DNA of 30,137 nucleotides from Legionellaceae bacterium UBA2794 (GCA_002352055.1 DEHS01000030.1:5476-35612); one strand, 5' to 3'. Shown: positions 15,825 through 24,039, counted from the first letter of the stretch. Notes: generated from the sequence alone by a model not told the origin. Translations and numbers: made by a program.

Positions 15825-16883
15825 ATGGCTGTAGATCAAATCACCTATTTGAACCGTAATGAAAGCCAGTATGACCTTTCCCCCCGTTGTAAAGGTATAA
15901 TCGATAGTCTCTCACCCCAAATGCTGACCCATTATCCTCAAGCGAACCCCTTATATACCCCGGAAGTGCTGTTAAATAAATTATCAGTCTTCCTGGATTT
16001 GCCAGCACATAACCTTTTATTAGGAAATGGATCAGAAGATTTATTAAAAACCTGTATTCATAAATATTTACAGAGAAATGAATACCTGCTCACTCCAGAA
16101 TGCTCCTGGTGGTACTACGATGAGTTGGTTACCGAGATAAAAGGGCATGTTTGTCATTTTAAAACAACAGAGCATGATAATTATTTTAGCCTTGACCTGG
16201 ATTCGTTTAAAGAAGCATACCGGCAATACAATCCCACTGTGGTGTTATTAGCTTCGCCGAATAATCCAACGGGACATTCTATTGATGCAGAAGTATTGGA
16301 GGAAATACTTACGTTATGCAAAAATTCAGTGGTTATAGTAGATGAAGCTTATTGGGGCTTTAATTCGACCAGGTCTTATAGCTACAAAAATCTAATGGAA
16401 CGCCATCCAAATGTCCTGTTTATCCGTTCTTTTTCGAAATTTTTTGGCTTAGCTGGTGTGAGAATGGGCTATGCGATATCTAGCGATTATTTTTATGAAT
16501 TAAAAAATTATATGAAACGCTATTTGGGATACTCATCCTTTGGGGTTGCTTTGTGTATTGCTGCATTGGAAGACATTGACTATTTTGATGCGATCAATCA
16601 GCTGTTTATTAAAGATAAACTTGATTTTTACGAATTATTTAATTCAACCAGTCCTATTAAAGCATTTCAATCTGATACCAATTTTATATTACTAAGACAT
16701 GCTCCAGATTTATATGAACCCATTAAAAAAACGTTCGATGACGGGGGTTACCTACTTTCCTATTTACGTTCGGGTTTATTAAAAGATTGTGTGCGAATTA
16801 CTTTGGGACGACCTGAACAAAATCGTGAGGTTCTCAAATTGATGCTTTCTGTATTACACAATTATCAATTGGACGGGATCTGA
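15825..16883 (+). CDS. PLP-dependent enzyme of the HisC/CobD fold (class I/II aminotransferase)
   Basis: 352 residues, the length of histidinol-phosphate aminotransferases and of the related threonine- or serine-phosphate decarboxylases. Motifs: LLLGNGSEDLL (PLP phosphate cup), ASPNNPTG with Asn146, VIVDEAYWGF with Asp173, SFSKFFGLAGVRMGY with the Schiff-base Lys205 and Arg213, and the C-terminal CVRITLGRPEQN that binds the acidic end of the substrate. A histidine pathway role is unlikely, since no his gene is nearby. The gene is followed after two bases by a HAD phosphatase fusion and then an APH-type kinase, which suggests a phosphorylated amino or keto compound as substrate. Transaminase versus decarboxylase activity cannot be told from these motifs. 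Confidence 0.82.
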   Translation: MAVDQITYLNRNESQYDLSPRCKGIIDSLSPQMLTHYPQANPLYTPEVLLNKLSVFLDLPAHNLLLGNGSEDLLKTCIHKYLQRNEYLLTPECSWWYYDELVTEIKGHVCHFKTTEHDNYFSLDLDSFKEAYRQYNPTVVLLASPNNPTGHSIDAEVLEEILTLCKNSVVIVDEAYWGFNSTRSYSYKNLMERHPNVLFIRSFSKFFGLAGVRMGYAISSDYFYELKNYMKRYLGYSSFGVALCIAALEDIDYFDAINQLFIKDKLDFYELFNSTSPIKAFQSDTNFILLRHAPDLYEPIKKTFDDGGYLLSYLRSGLLKDCVRITLGRPEQNREVLKLMLSVLHNYQLDGI

Positions 16884-16885
16884 AA

Positions 16886-18409
16886 ATGACCGCTTTTTTA
16901 TTTGACCTTGAAGGCATATTGTTTCACACCTATGACGCTTATTTAAAAGTATTACTTCACACCATGCTGATGATCAAAAAGAAATATCAGTTAATTGGAT
17001 TACCACTACCCACTGCTTACGAACTCGCTCAACTTGTGGGTGATAAACCTTTAAATGAAGCGCAGAACATTTTATACGATCACTACGATGTATTTAAACC
17101 TTATCAAAAAGAGATGAATGAATTTTTTCAGAGCAATATTAAAGATGAACTAATCCATTCCAAAACAATTTTAATTCCTGATTCAATTGATGTGCTAAAG
17201 ACGCTACTAAATGAAAGACAGCAAGTAGCCATAGTAACTAATTGTCCCCGAAATATAGCTCAATTATTACTACATATAATTAATGTTCCCATTCAGTCCA
17301 ATGGAGACATCAATGATGGTGCGGTTTTACTGATTACCCCTGAAGACTGTAACGGTAGAATTAAACCCGATCCCGCTATATACCTAGTTGCGGCGAACAC
17401 CCTGGGCATCGCTCCGAAACAATGTATTGTTTTTGAAGACTCATCCAGGGGTGCCCAGGCAGCAAAAAATGCAGGAATGTATGTGGTGGTACTTAAAAAT
17501 TTTATTTGGAATACTTCATTATCAACGGATATAAAACCTGATGAAGAAGTTGAATTACTAAGTGATTCTAGTAAGGTGAGTCAATTTCTGAATACAGAGC
17601 CCCCCGGGGGGGGGAAAGTAAATATTAGTACCCTTGAACATCATTTTATTAAGCAGTTAACCAGGGAGAAAATAGAACAGCTCGCCTCCGAATCCTTTAC
17701 GGTTTACCGCAATTTATTCATTGGTAGAAATTATGAGCAATGGTTGCAATTATTTTTAGATCCTGAATTAAAAGATGCTATTTTCTATTTGGTACGTAAT
17801 GAAGCTCAGGAAGTACAGGGATTTTATTTAATTAGCGTCTATGAGTTAATGTATCAAAATAAAAATCGTTTGGTATTAAAACTCTATATGGGCATGTTAC
17901 CTGATTTTCAAAGAAGCGGGATTATTGCCAGGGCTTATCGGCATGCAGGAAACTATTTATCCAAAACTTACAAAGGCATGATTATAGAGATTTTTGAAAA
18001 TATCACCGGGCCAGTAGCTTATGCTAATGCATGTCGATTTTTTGGCAGTTATTTACGCCCCAGTCATATTCAGGATTTCAATGAAGAAAAAAAGGAATAT
18101 TTAAATTTTTTATTAAAAAAATTCAAATATTCAGCTTTAGATGAGAAAGACAAGTATTTGGTTGAGTCGCAGAGTTGTGTTTATATAGATCCCGTTTTAT
18201 ATCACCAATTACTTAAATCAAACAATCCGGACATTCAATTTTTTATTGCTAAAACCCAATTAAAACCTGGTGTCGGTCTTGCCTGTCTGGTTGAAGCCAT
18301 TCCTGGTTTCTTTGTTCACTTTCGTGCCACTATAATTATGGCTTTACTAAAAGTGTACAGTAGAAAAATTGGTCGTAGGTTTCGTGCATGGTTTTTTACC
18401 AATTCCTAA
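16886..18409 (+). CDS. HAD-IA phosphatase fused to a possible GNAT-like acyltransferase domain
   Basis: 507 residues. Residues 1-215 are a HAD-IA hydrolase: nucleophile Asp7 in FLFDLEGILF, Thr118 in VAIVTNCP, Lys160 in GRIKPDPAIY, and VFEDSSRGAQAAKNAGM with Glu184/Asp185. Position 9 is Glu instead of the usual acid/base Asp, as in enolase-phosphatase-type HAD proteins. A linker (about 216-250) contains PPGGGK, encoded by six C and nine G in a row. Residues about 250-420 show a strand-helix pattern with LKLYMGMLPDFQRSGIIARAYRHA, which resembles the acetyl-CoA loop of GNAT enzymes; I hold this at about 40 percent. The C-terminal 90 residues are unassigned, with a hydrophobic stretch near 475-490 and a basic tail. 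The gene starts two bases after the PLP gene stop, so the two are coupled. Confidence 0.75.
   Translation: MTAFLFDLEGILFHTYDAYLKVLLHTMLMIKKKYQLIGLPLPTAYELAQLVGDKPLNEAQNILYDHYDVFKPYQKEMNEFFQSNIKDELIHSKTILIPDSIDVLKTLLNERQQVAIVTNCPRNIAQLLLHIINVPIQSNGDINDGAVLLITPEDCNGRIKPDPAIYLVAANTLGIAPKQCIVFEDSSRGAQAAKNAGMYVVVLKNFIWNTSLSTDIKPDEEVELLSDSSKVSQFLNTEPPGGGKVNISTLEHHFIKQLTREKIEQLASESFTVYRNLFIGRNYEQWLQLFLDPELKDAIFYLVRNEAQEVQGFYLISVYELMYQNKNRLVLKLYMGMLPDFQRSGIIARAYRHAGNYLSKTYKGMIIEIFENITGPVAYANACRFFGSYLRPSHIQDFNEEKKEYLNFLLKKFKYSALDEKDKYLVESQSCVYIDPVLYHQLLKSNNPDIQFFIAKTQLKPGVGLACLVEAIPGFFVHFRATIIMALLKVYSRKIGRRFRAWFFTNS
17600..17614 (+). repeat. C6G9 homopolymer tract inside the HAD fusion gene
   Basis: Six C (17600-17605) run directly into nine G (17606-17614) and encode PPGGG between the two domains. 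Tracts of this length slip during replication in many bacteria, and one added or lost G would cut the second domain off. As given, the frame is intact. Confidence 0.7.
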
Positions 18410-18442
18410 AAGGAAAACGTTCATTTCTCTCCATTCCTTAAT

Positions 18443-18449
18443 GAGAAAT
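18443..18449. repeat. right arm of an inverted repeat in the HAD-kinase gap
   Basis: GAGAAAT here is the exact complement of ATTTCTC at 18423-18429, a 7-bp stem with a 13-base loop shortly after the HAD fusion stop. A second small stem, AGATC/GATCT, follows near 18451-18466 and runs into CTTTATTT. Together they could weaken transcription between the two genes. Confidence 0.25.
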
Positions 18450-18492
18450 ATAGATCATCCTGGATCTCTTTATTTAAAACTACTTCAACAAC

Positions 18493-18498
18493 TATAAT
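18493..18498 (+). promoter_or_regulatory. candidate -10 box for the APH-type kinase gene
   Basis: A perfect TATAAT, with a poor -35 (TTATTT, 17 bp upstream). It overlaps the first in-frame ATG at 18497, which supports the later start at 18530 that has its own ribosome binding site. Confidence 0.4.
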
Positions 18499-18529
18499 GA
18501 CGCATGAGATTTCAGAAATGGAGAGATTT

Positions 18530-19585
18530 ATGGGAAAGCTCTATTTAATCCAAGATGCTGAGAAAATAGTAAAGCAATTTTTTGGAATTAAAGGATGGGC
18601 CACAATACTTCCAGGAGGATATGATTTAAATTTTCATATTAAATGCGAGGATGGACAACAATTTATCCTGAAAATTGCCAATGCAGAGGAAGAAAAATCA
18701 GTTATTGAAATGCAAAATGCAGGGTTGCAATGGCTAAAATCTGCTCCCAGGACTTTTGATTTCCCCAAACTTAAGCAAACCCTATCTGGGGAGTCTATTG
18801 CAATCCTCGATGACGATCAGTCACGCTATGCCAGATTATTTACCTACGTGCAGGGTACGTTATTAGCAAATATGAATTTTTCTTTTGAATTATTAAAAAG
18901 TTTGGGTAACCAATTAGGTCAGCTCAGTTTGGCTTTTGATCAATTTCATCATTCTGCCGCGAAACGCTTTTTTAGATGGGACTTGCTTCAAGCAGCATCG
19001 ATAGAAGAAAACATATCAGCAATTAAAAATAAAGAAGATAGATTACAGGTTGAAGCAATTTTTAAACGCTTTAAAACTGATGTAATCCCAAAATTGTCAG
19101 CAATGCGGACTAGTATCATTCATAATGATGCAAATCCGTGGAATGTGCTGGTTACTACTACTATTTTTGGCAAACCACAGATTACAGGATTTATCGATTT
19201 TGGTGACATGGTTGAGAGTGCTACGATTTGTGAGCTCGCCATTGCGTTAACCTATGCCATTATGGGCAAAAACCAGCCCTTGCTTGCGGCCACAGCTATC
19301 ATCAAAAGTTATCATGCTGTTTATCCATTGCATGCGGACGAAATTGAAATATTGTTTGATTTAATCTGCATTCGGCTATGTGTCAGCGTAGTCAATTCAA
19401 TGATTCGAAAGGAGGAATTGTTGAGTGATAACGTTTTAGCAATATCAGAAGAGCCGGCGTGGCAGTTATTGAGAAAGCTCGGTAAAATGGACTCTCTATC
19501 CGTTGCAAAAATGTTTAAAGAGGCCTGTCAGGTTGATATGGATAAAGAGTTAGTCGGAGCAGACTTGTATACATGTAACATTTAA
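18530..19585 (+). CDS. APH/choline-kinase-fold small-molecule kinase (hydroxylysine/homoserine-kinase-like)
   Basis: About 351 residues. Transfers phosphate from ATP to a hydroxyl of a small molecule, by family. Kinase features: an N-terminal loop ILPGGYDLNFHI, the ATP Lys48 in FILKIAN, the catalytic loop IIHNDANPWNVLV (His198, Asp200, Asn205), and the metal site FIDFGDMVES (Asp223). The pattern 'GGYDLNF' plus 'HNDANPWN' is closer to hydroxylysine kinase, homoserine kinase II and the kinase half of kinase-aminotransferase fusions than to antibiotic resistance APH enzymes, so a metabolic hydroxy-amino compound is the likely substrate. I place the start at ATG 18530 because GGAGAG (18520-18525) precedes it; the ATG at 18497 lies on the -10 box and has no binding site. 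It follows the HAD fusion by 120 bp. Confidence 0.8.
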   Translation: MGKLYLIQDAEKIVKQFFGIKGWATILPGGYDLNFHIKCEDGQQFILKIANAEEEKSVIEMQNAGLQWLKSAPRTFDFPKLKQTLSGESIAILDDDQSRYARLFTYVQGTLLANMNFSFELLKSLGNQLGQLSLAFDQFHHSAAKRFFRWDLLQAASIEENISAIKNKEDRLQVEAIFKRFKTDVIPKLSAMRTSIIHNDANPWNVLVTTTIFGKPQITGFIDFGDMVESATICELAIALTYAIMGKNQPLLAATAIIKSYHAVYPLHADEIEILFDLICIRLCVSVVNSMIRKEELLSDNVLAISEEPAWQLLRKLGKMDSLSVAKMFKEACQVDMDKELVGADLYTCNI

Positions 19586-19654
19586 TTTATGCAAATGAAC
19601 CTTCAAGGTTACAATAGGGAGGTAGTAACATTTTTAATTCTTAAGGATGCACGG

Positions 19655-20803
19655 ATGTACATTATAATTCACAATAAAAACATATCACTTACCCGCGAAG
19701 TTAATAAATTAAAAAACTTTGATTATAAAGTAGATCTCAAGAACACAGAGGTAGCACTAAGTTCTCTAAGACGTCAAATTCATTTACTCGCTCATCTCTA
19801 TCCAACTGATAATTTTACGGTTGAAGTAAGATCAGACTCTGATGATTATATGGATGATTTAATCACCTATCTAAGCGAGAATACTCGTGAAATACCTTTA
19901 AAGATAAAACTATCTTTTATCAATGAGGAAAAAGAAATAGATGGGACAGGAATTATTCGGCTAGATTACATTTCTTCGTTATCAAACGCTAATGAAGAAT
20001 TTCAGACAAAAAAAATGTCCGATTTATGTAATAAATTGAATCAAAATCTTGCACTAGCTTTATCGGTTAAAAAACAGGAATATGCCCCAGCCTTATATGT
20101 CTTGGCTCATAATGCACAGTTCAAATTTATACATCTAAACGGTCTTCCTGAGTATGAGGAATTTATTAAGGTTTTTACACAATTTACTCTTATGCTTGGC
20201 CCGGCAAAGGGAAGCGTGAAAGACAATTTAGAAACGTTGCTTACGAACGCTTTGTTTCTTTTTCGAAAGGTCGACAAAAACAGTTTCTTAAAAAATCTAT
20301 ATTATTTTGCTACTTATTTTTCCGTGGAGGAGCTCAAGAAAACGACTCATCTGCTCAGCTCTTTACTTGATGTGATTGAAAATAATCAGGAGAAAATTAA
20401 TAGAAATCAGTCGCATAAAGATCGTCAGCTGCTTAATCATATAGCGCAATTAAGAGCAACGCAGAACTCAAATTTATTGTCCTACATGATTATTGGCTCT
20501 TTTACGGTTACGTTTCCTTTAATTCACATTTTTTTGACCGGGATAACCTTTATCCCGCCTGTCGCACTGGCCATGCTCATCATTGTCGTTGCAAGTTCAT
20601 GCTTTTATTTTTCTTTAACCGGGATGATAAATTTAGGTAAACAAAAAGAAATTAAAAATACTAAAGAAAATTTGATAGAGGCTGCCAAAGGCCTTAGTCA
20701 TAGCCGCTCCACTATGTTACCTTTTTTTAATAAAAAGCCAATTAGTACGGATCAAGATAAAACAACTGATTGTGACATTTCCTCTCTTAATTATCAAAAT
20801 TAA
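19655..20803 (+). CDS. unknown protein with C-terminal membrane hairpin, candidate secreted effector
   Basis: About 382 residues from ATG 19655, which has AAGGA at good distance; the earlier ATG at 19589 has none. Residues 1-270 are soluble: a short basic start (MYIIIHNKNISLTREVNKL), an alpha/beta stretch with VEVRSDSDDYMDD, and a helical region to EKINRNQSHKDRQ. Residues about 273-320 form two hydrophobic helices separated by the turn FIPP. The tail is polar and ends DCDISSLNYQN. The helix - hairpin - polar-tail plan is like that of the 224-residue protein at 11595-12269. I recognise no family. It may be unrelated to the metabolic genes before it; its co-direction and 69-bp gap leave this open. 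Translocation as a Dot/Icm-type effector is only a suggestion. Confidence 0.7.
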   Translation: MYIIIHNKNISLTREVNKLKNFDYKVDLKNTEVALSSLRRQIHLLAHLYPTDNFTVEVRSDSDDYMDDLITYLSENTREIPLKIKLSFINEEKEIDGTGIIRLDYISSLSNANEEFQTKKMSDLCNKLNQNLALALSVKKQEYAPALYVLAHNAQFKFIHLNGLPEYEEFIKVFTQFTLMLGPAKGSVKDNLETLLTNALFLFRKVDKNSFLKNLYYFATYFSVEELKKTTHLLSSLLDVIENNQEKINRNQSHKDRQLLNHIAQLRATQNSNLLSYMIIGSFTVTFPLIHIFLTGITFIPPVALAMLIIVVASSCFYFSLTGMINLGKQKEIKNTKENLIEAAKGLSHSRSTMLPFFNKKPISTDQDKTTDCDISSLNYQN

Positions 20804-20816
20804 ATTATATTCTGGA

Positions 20817-20837
20817 TCCCTTGGTCAAGCCGAGGGA
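20817..20837. repeat. palindromic intergenic repeat element, copy 1
   Basis: TCCCTTGG (20817-20824), loop TCAAG, then CCGAGGGA (20830-20837): an 8-bp stem with one G-T pair. The setting TCTGGATCCC...GGGACGTAGG matches a palindromic element common between genes in Legionella-like and other genomes. A degenerate copy follows at 20890-20906 (TTCCCTCGGTTAAGCC). Confidence 0.6.
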
Positions 20838-20986
20838 CGTAGGGGATTGGATTAAATTTAATGAATATATTCTATGTCTGAGATTTCTGGTTCCCTCGGT
20901 TAAGCCCTGAATGCTCTTCACTTTTTAAGTTTGTTACTATCAATTATTTATTTTTATCAGCCGAATCTAATAAAAAAACCCCTTCG

Positions 20987-21007
20987 TACCGCGATTTATT
21001 CGCGGTA
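20987..21007. repeat. palindromic intergenic repeat element, inverted copy
   Basis: TACCGCGA (20987-20994), loop TTTAT, TCGCGGTA (21000-21007): a perfect 8-bp stem, followed by TCCAGAATCCA, the reverse-oriented version of the TGGAT/CTGGATCC flank of copy 1. It could act as a transcription terminator for the upstream gene, but there is no T-run. Confidence 0.6.
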
Positions 21008-21227
21008 TCCAGAATCCATGCTCAAACGTAATAATCAAATCCATCCCTCCGGGCAATTTTTTTACTATCAATTAGTTATCTTATATGAAAAGAAAAAATA
21101 TTCCTGACCAACTCAGTGAGTACTTGACCTTTAACCAGACCACAGGTACTTTGACGGAAGAATTTCACTGGCACGCAGTGTCGCGTGATTGATAAAGCTT
21201 TTTGTGACAATAAGACAAGGACAGTTT

Positions 21228-22601
21228 ATGTTAAATCCAAGGAATGTCAAAACCATTGAGGATGCGAAAAGGATAGTTGAAGAGAGACAATTAACCCATG
21301 TAAAGGTTGGAATTTTTGACATGGATGGAGTAATGCTTGGTAAATACATGAGCCGCAATAAATTCTTCTCGGCACTCGAACATGGTTTTGCTTTCTGTGA
21401 TGTAATCCTGGGATGGGATTCAAAAGATCGCTTATATGACAACGCAGTATATACCGGTTGGCATACAGGCTATCCTGATGCGAATGTACGAATTATTCCA
21501 TCAACCTGTCGCGACATCATTTTTGAAGAAAATCAGCTCTTATTCATAGCCGAATTTAGCGGATTGGCCGAAACAATTTGTCCGCGGGGAGTTCTCAGAC
21601 GCGTTCTTGATAAAGCGGATGCGATGGGATTTGAAGTGTGTGCCGCATTAGAGTATGAATTTTTTGTTTTTGATGAAACCCCAGACAGTGTCAGAGCCAA
21701 AGGATTTCGCAATTTAAAGACCATCACTCCTGATAATTTTGGTTACTCCATAATTCGCAATACCGTGCATGCAGAATTTTATCACCAGATTCTGGACATG
21801 GGTGAACGTATGGATTTTCCTATAGAAGGGTTACATACAGAAACCGGTCCTGGAGTAATTGAGGCCGCAATCGCCGTAGATACTGCGGCCGCTGCGGGAG
21901 ATAAAGCAGCTCTGTTTAAAACATTCATGAAAGTCCTTGCTCAGCGCGATAATAAAATGGCAACGTTTATGGCGAAATGGTCCCCTGATTATCCAGGACA
22001 AAGTGGTCATATTCATATTTCTTTAAGGAATAAAGAAACAGGCGACTCTGCCTTTTTTGATGCAGGCGGTCTTCACCAAATGAGTAGCACTCAAAATCAC
22101 TTTCTGGCGGGACAACAACGTTTGATGCCGGAATTACTATCCATGTTTTCTCCTACCGTGAACAGTTATTCCCGTTTAATTCCAGGATTCTGGGCACCCA
22201 CAGATGCAACCTGGGGTGTAGAAAACAGAACAACTGCCTTGCGAGTCATTCCAGGTAGTCCTAAATCGCAGCGTATCGAGTATCGTCTAGGTTCTGCCGA
22301 TGCGAATCCCTATCTGGCACTTGCTGCAGCCATTGGTTCGGGATTATATGGTGTTAGCCATGAAATGGAGCCTGAAACTGAGGTGAAGGGTAATTCTTAC
22401 GAGCAATCGCATAGCAAAGATTTAGCCTTACCCCGCACTTTATGGGACGCCGCTCAGAGATTAAAGCATTCTGATGCAGCGCGTGAATTATTTGGCGCTG
22501 ATTTTGTGACTCATTTTGCTGCTTCTCGGGAGTGGGAAGAGAGAGAATTTAGAAAGCATATTACCGACTGGGAGTTAGATCGGTACTTTGAAATCATCTA
22601 A
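21228..22601 (+). CDS. glutamine synthetase-family gamma-glutamyl-amine ligase (PuuA/GlnA4-like)
   Basis: 457 residues. The fold joins the gamma-carboxyl of glutamate to an amine using ATP. Motifs: FDMDGVMLGKYM (N-terminal beta-grasp), LEYEFFVFDE (metal site), HTETGPGVIEAAI, GHIHISL, NSYSRLIPGFWAPTDATWG, ENRTTALRVI and RIEYRLGSADANPYLALAA. These occur in the PuuA/IpuC/GlnA4 branch, which makes gamma-glutamyl derivatives of putrescine, isopropylamine or ethanolamine; the adenylylation loop of housekeeping GlnA is absent. I chose ATG 21228 (MLNPRNVK), with AAGGA upstream; the longer frame uses TTG at 21189. It leads an operon with an aldehyde dehydrogenase (36 bp) and an iron-type alcohol dehydrogenase. 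The presence of an alcohol dehydrogenase argues for an amino alcohol such as ethanolamine as amine substrate. That is inference. Confidence 0.85.
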   Translation: MLNPRNVKTIEDAKRIVEERQLTHVKVGIFDMDGVMLGKYMSRNKFFSALEHGFAFCDVILGWDSKDRLYDNAVYTGWHTGYPDANVRIIPSTCRDIIFEENQLLFIAEFSGLAETICPRGVLRRVLDKADAMGFEVCAALEYEFFVFDETPDSVRAKGFRNLKTITPDNFGYSIIRNTVHAEFYHQILDMGERMDFPIEGLHTETGPGVIEAAIAVDTAAAAGDKAALFKTFMKVLAQRDNKMATFMAKWSPDYPGQSGHIHISLRNKETGDSAFFDAGGLHQMSSTQNHFLAGQQRLMPELLSMFSPTVNSYSRLIPGFWAPTDATWGVENRTTALRVIPGSPKSQRIEYRLGSADANPYLALAAAIGSGLYGVSHEMEPETEVKGNSYEQSHSKDLALPRTLWDAAQRLKHSDAARELFGADFVTHFAASREWEEREFRKHITDWELDRYFEII

Positions 22602-22637
22602 TGACTTATTTTTAGTAACACAATTAACGGATGAACC

Positions 22638-24029
22638 ATGAGCCATACTTTAAAAACATTTTCTCCAATTGATAATTCATTGTATGTCGAGCGCCATTTT
22701 GCCACGCAACAGGAGATTAATGCTGCTTTAAATAATGCCAATGAAGCACAAAAATTATGGCGTCTGGCCTCACTGACTGAGCGCGAGGAGTACTGCAGTG
22801 TGGCTGTTGATTATCTGATAGCACATACGGACGCAATCGCTCAGGAATTATGCTGGCAAATGGGGCGACCGATAGCTTACGCGGCTGGAGAGTTAAAGGG
22901 TCTGGAGGAAAGAGCAAGATATATGATTTCTATTGCAAAATCAGCCCTGGCGCCCCGGAAATTACCAGAAAAAGAAGGATTTATTCGCTACATTAAGCGA
23001 GAGCCATTAGGAGTAGTGCTGGTTATTGCTCCATGGAATTATCCATTTTTAACTGCGGTTAACGCAATAATCCCGGCTCTGATGGCCGGAAATAGTGTGA
23101 TTTTAAAGCATTCTTCACAAACCCCTTTAGTAGCAGAGCGTTTTGCTGAAGCCTTCAAGCACGCACGTTTACCAGAAGGTGTCTTTCAGTATCTGCATCT
23201 GACCCATGACGATACTGAACATTTGGCCCAATCACAGGTCATTAATTCCATAGCGTTTACAGGTTCTGTTTCAGGTGGGGCACAAATCGAAAAAGCCGTA
23301 GCAGGTAAATTTATAACAATGGGTCTGGAGCTCGGAGGGAAAGATCCGGCTTACATCCGTCATGATGCGGATTTGGATTATGCTGTTGCGACCGCAATTG
23401 ATGGGGCATTTTTTAACTCGGGCCAATCCTGTTGTGGCATTGAAAGGATATACGTACATCAGAATGTTTATGATGAATTTATCAGTAAAGCGGTGGCTTT
23501 AGTAAAACAGTATAAGCTTGGTCGATCAGATGATCCCCAAACCACTTTAGGGCCACTCGTTCGTGCCTCTGCAGCAGATTTTGTCCGCGGGCAAATTGCC
23601 GATGCGATTGCGCAGGGAGCTAAAGCTCATGTTAATCCTCTTGATTTTATTATGGACGAACCAGGGAGCACTTATTTAGCACCACAAGTATTAACCGATG
23701 TGACCCATCAAATGAGAATAATGACCGAAGAAACGTTTGGCCCAGTGGTGGGGATTATGTCTGTTCGCGATGACGATGAGGCAATAAAAATGATGAATGA
23801 CAGTGATTACGGATTGACTGCTGCAGTATTTACTAAAGATATTGAAAAGGGTATTGCCTTGGGTGAGCAACTTCAGACCGGGACCTTTTTTATTAATCGC
23901 TGTGATTATCTGGACCCGGCTTTGGCATGGACGGGAGTCAAAAAGTCAGGACGAGGTTGTACCTTATCCGCTATGGGTTATGACTCGTTTACCAGGCCTA
24001 AATCGTTTCATATAAAAACCAGTATTTAA
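22638..24029 (+). CDS. NAD(P)-dependent aldehyde dehydrogenase
   Basis: 463 residues of the ALDH superfamily, cytoplasmic, converting an aldehyde to its acid. Motifs: IAPWNYPF with Asn134, VILKHSSQTP with the cofactor Lys157, AFTGSVSGG (Rossmann loop), LELGGKDPAYI with the general base Glu231, and FNSGQSCCGIERIY with catalytic Cys265. The C-terminal block TEETFGPVVGIM is intact. A second Cys directly follows the catalytic one, which is seen in some succinate-semialdehyde/gamma-glutamyl-aldehyde types. It stands between the ligase and the alcohol dehydrogenase (10 bp), so the expected substrate is the aldehyde made by the latter. No separate promoter is visible. Confidence 0.9.
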   Translation: MSHTLKTFSPIDNSLYVERHFATQQEINAALNNANEAQKLWRLASLTEREEYCSVAVDYLIAHTDAIAQELCWQMGRPIAYAAGELKGLEERARYMISIAKSALAPRKLPEKEGFIRYIKREPLGVVLVIAPWNYPFLTAVNAIIPALMAGNSVILKHSSQTPLVAERFAEAFKHARLPEGVFQYLHLTHDDTEHLAQSQVINSIAFTGSVSGGAQIEKAVAGKFITMGLELGGKDPAYIRHDADLDYAVATAIDGAFFNSGQSCCGIERIYVHQNVYDEFISKAVALVKQYKLGRSDDPQTTLGPLVRASAADFVRGQIADAIAQGAKAHVNPLDFIMDEPGSTYLAPQVLTDVTHQMRIMTEETFGPVVGIMSVRDDDEAIKMMNDSDYGLTAAVFTKDIEKGIALGEQLQTGTFFINRCDYLDPALAWTGVKKSGRGCTLSAMGYDSFTRPKSFHIKTSI

Positions 24030-24039
24030 GGAAAAACAC

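Larger units (their letters stand above)
20804..21227. other. 424-bp repeat-rich gap before the ligase-dehydrogenase operon
   Basis: Contains palindromic intergenic elements (see 20817-20837, 20890-20906 and 20987-21007) and a direct repeat: TTACTATCAATTA occurs at 20934-20946 and again at 21062-21074. A 36-codon frame at 21085-21195 and the start region of the ligase operon follow. The sequence GTACTTGACC/GTACTTTGAC near 21120-21160 repeats a -35-like core, and CACTG/CAGTG near 21168-21180 forms a small dyad; these are the only regulatory hints. Confidence 0.55.

Noticed and set aside
15825..16883. Calling the PLP enzyme hisC
   Set aside because: No other histidine gene is nearby and the neighbours are a phosphatase fusion and a kinase; the fold is shared with CobD and serine-phosphate decarboxylases.
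17600..17614. Frameshift or pseudogene at the G tract
   Set aside because: The frame passes through intact as PPGGGK and the second domain continues for about 260 residues.
18497..18529. N-terminal extension of the APH-type kinase from an earlier ATG
   Set aside because: The ATG overlaps a TATAAT box and has no ribosome binding site; the ATG at 18530 has GGAGAG.
18530..19585. Calling the kinase an aminoglycoside resistance gene
   Set aside because: The motif set is closer to metabolic kinases of hydroxy-amino compounds and no resistance context or mobile element is present.
21228..22601. Calling the ligase housekeeping glutamine synthetase glnA
   Set aside because: It lacks the adenylylation loop and sits in an operon with two dehydrogenases.
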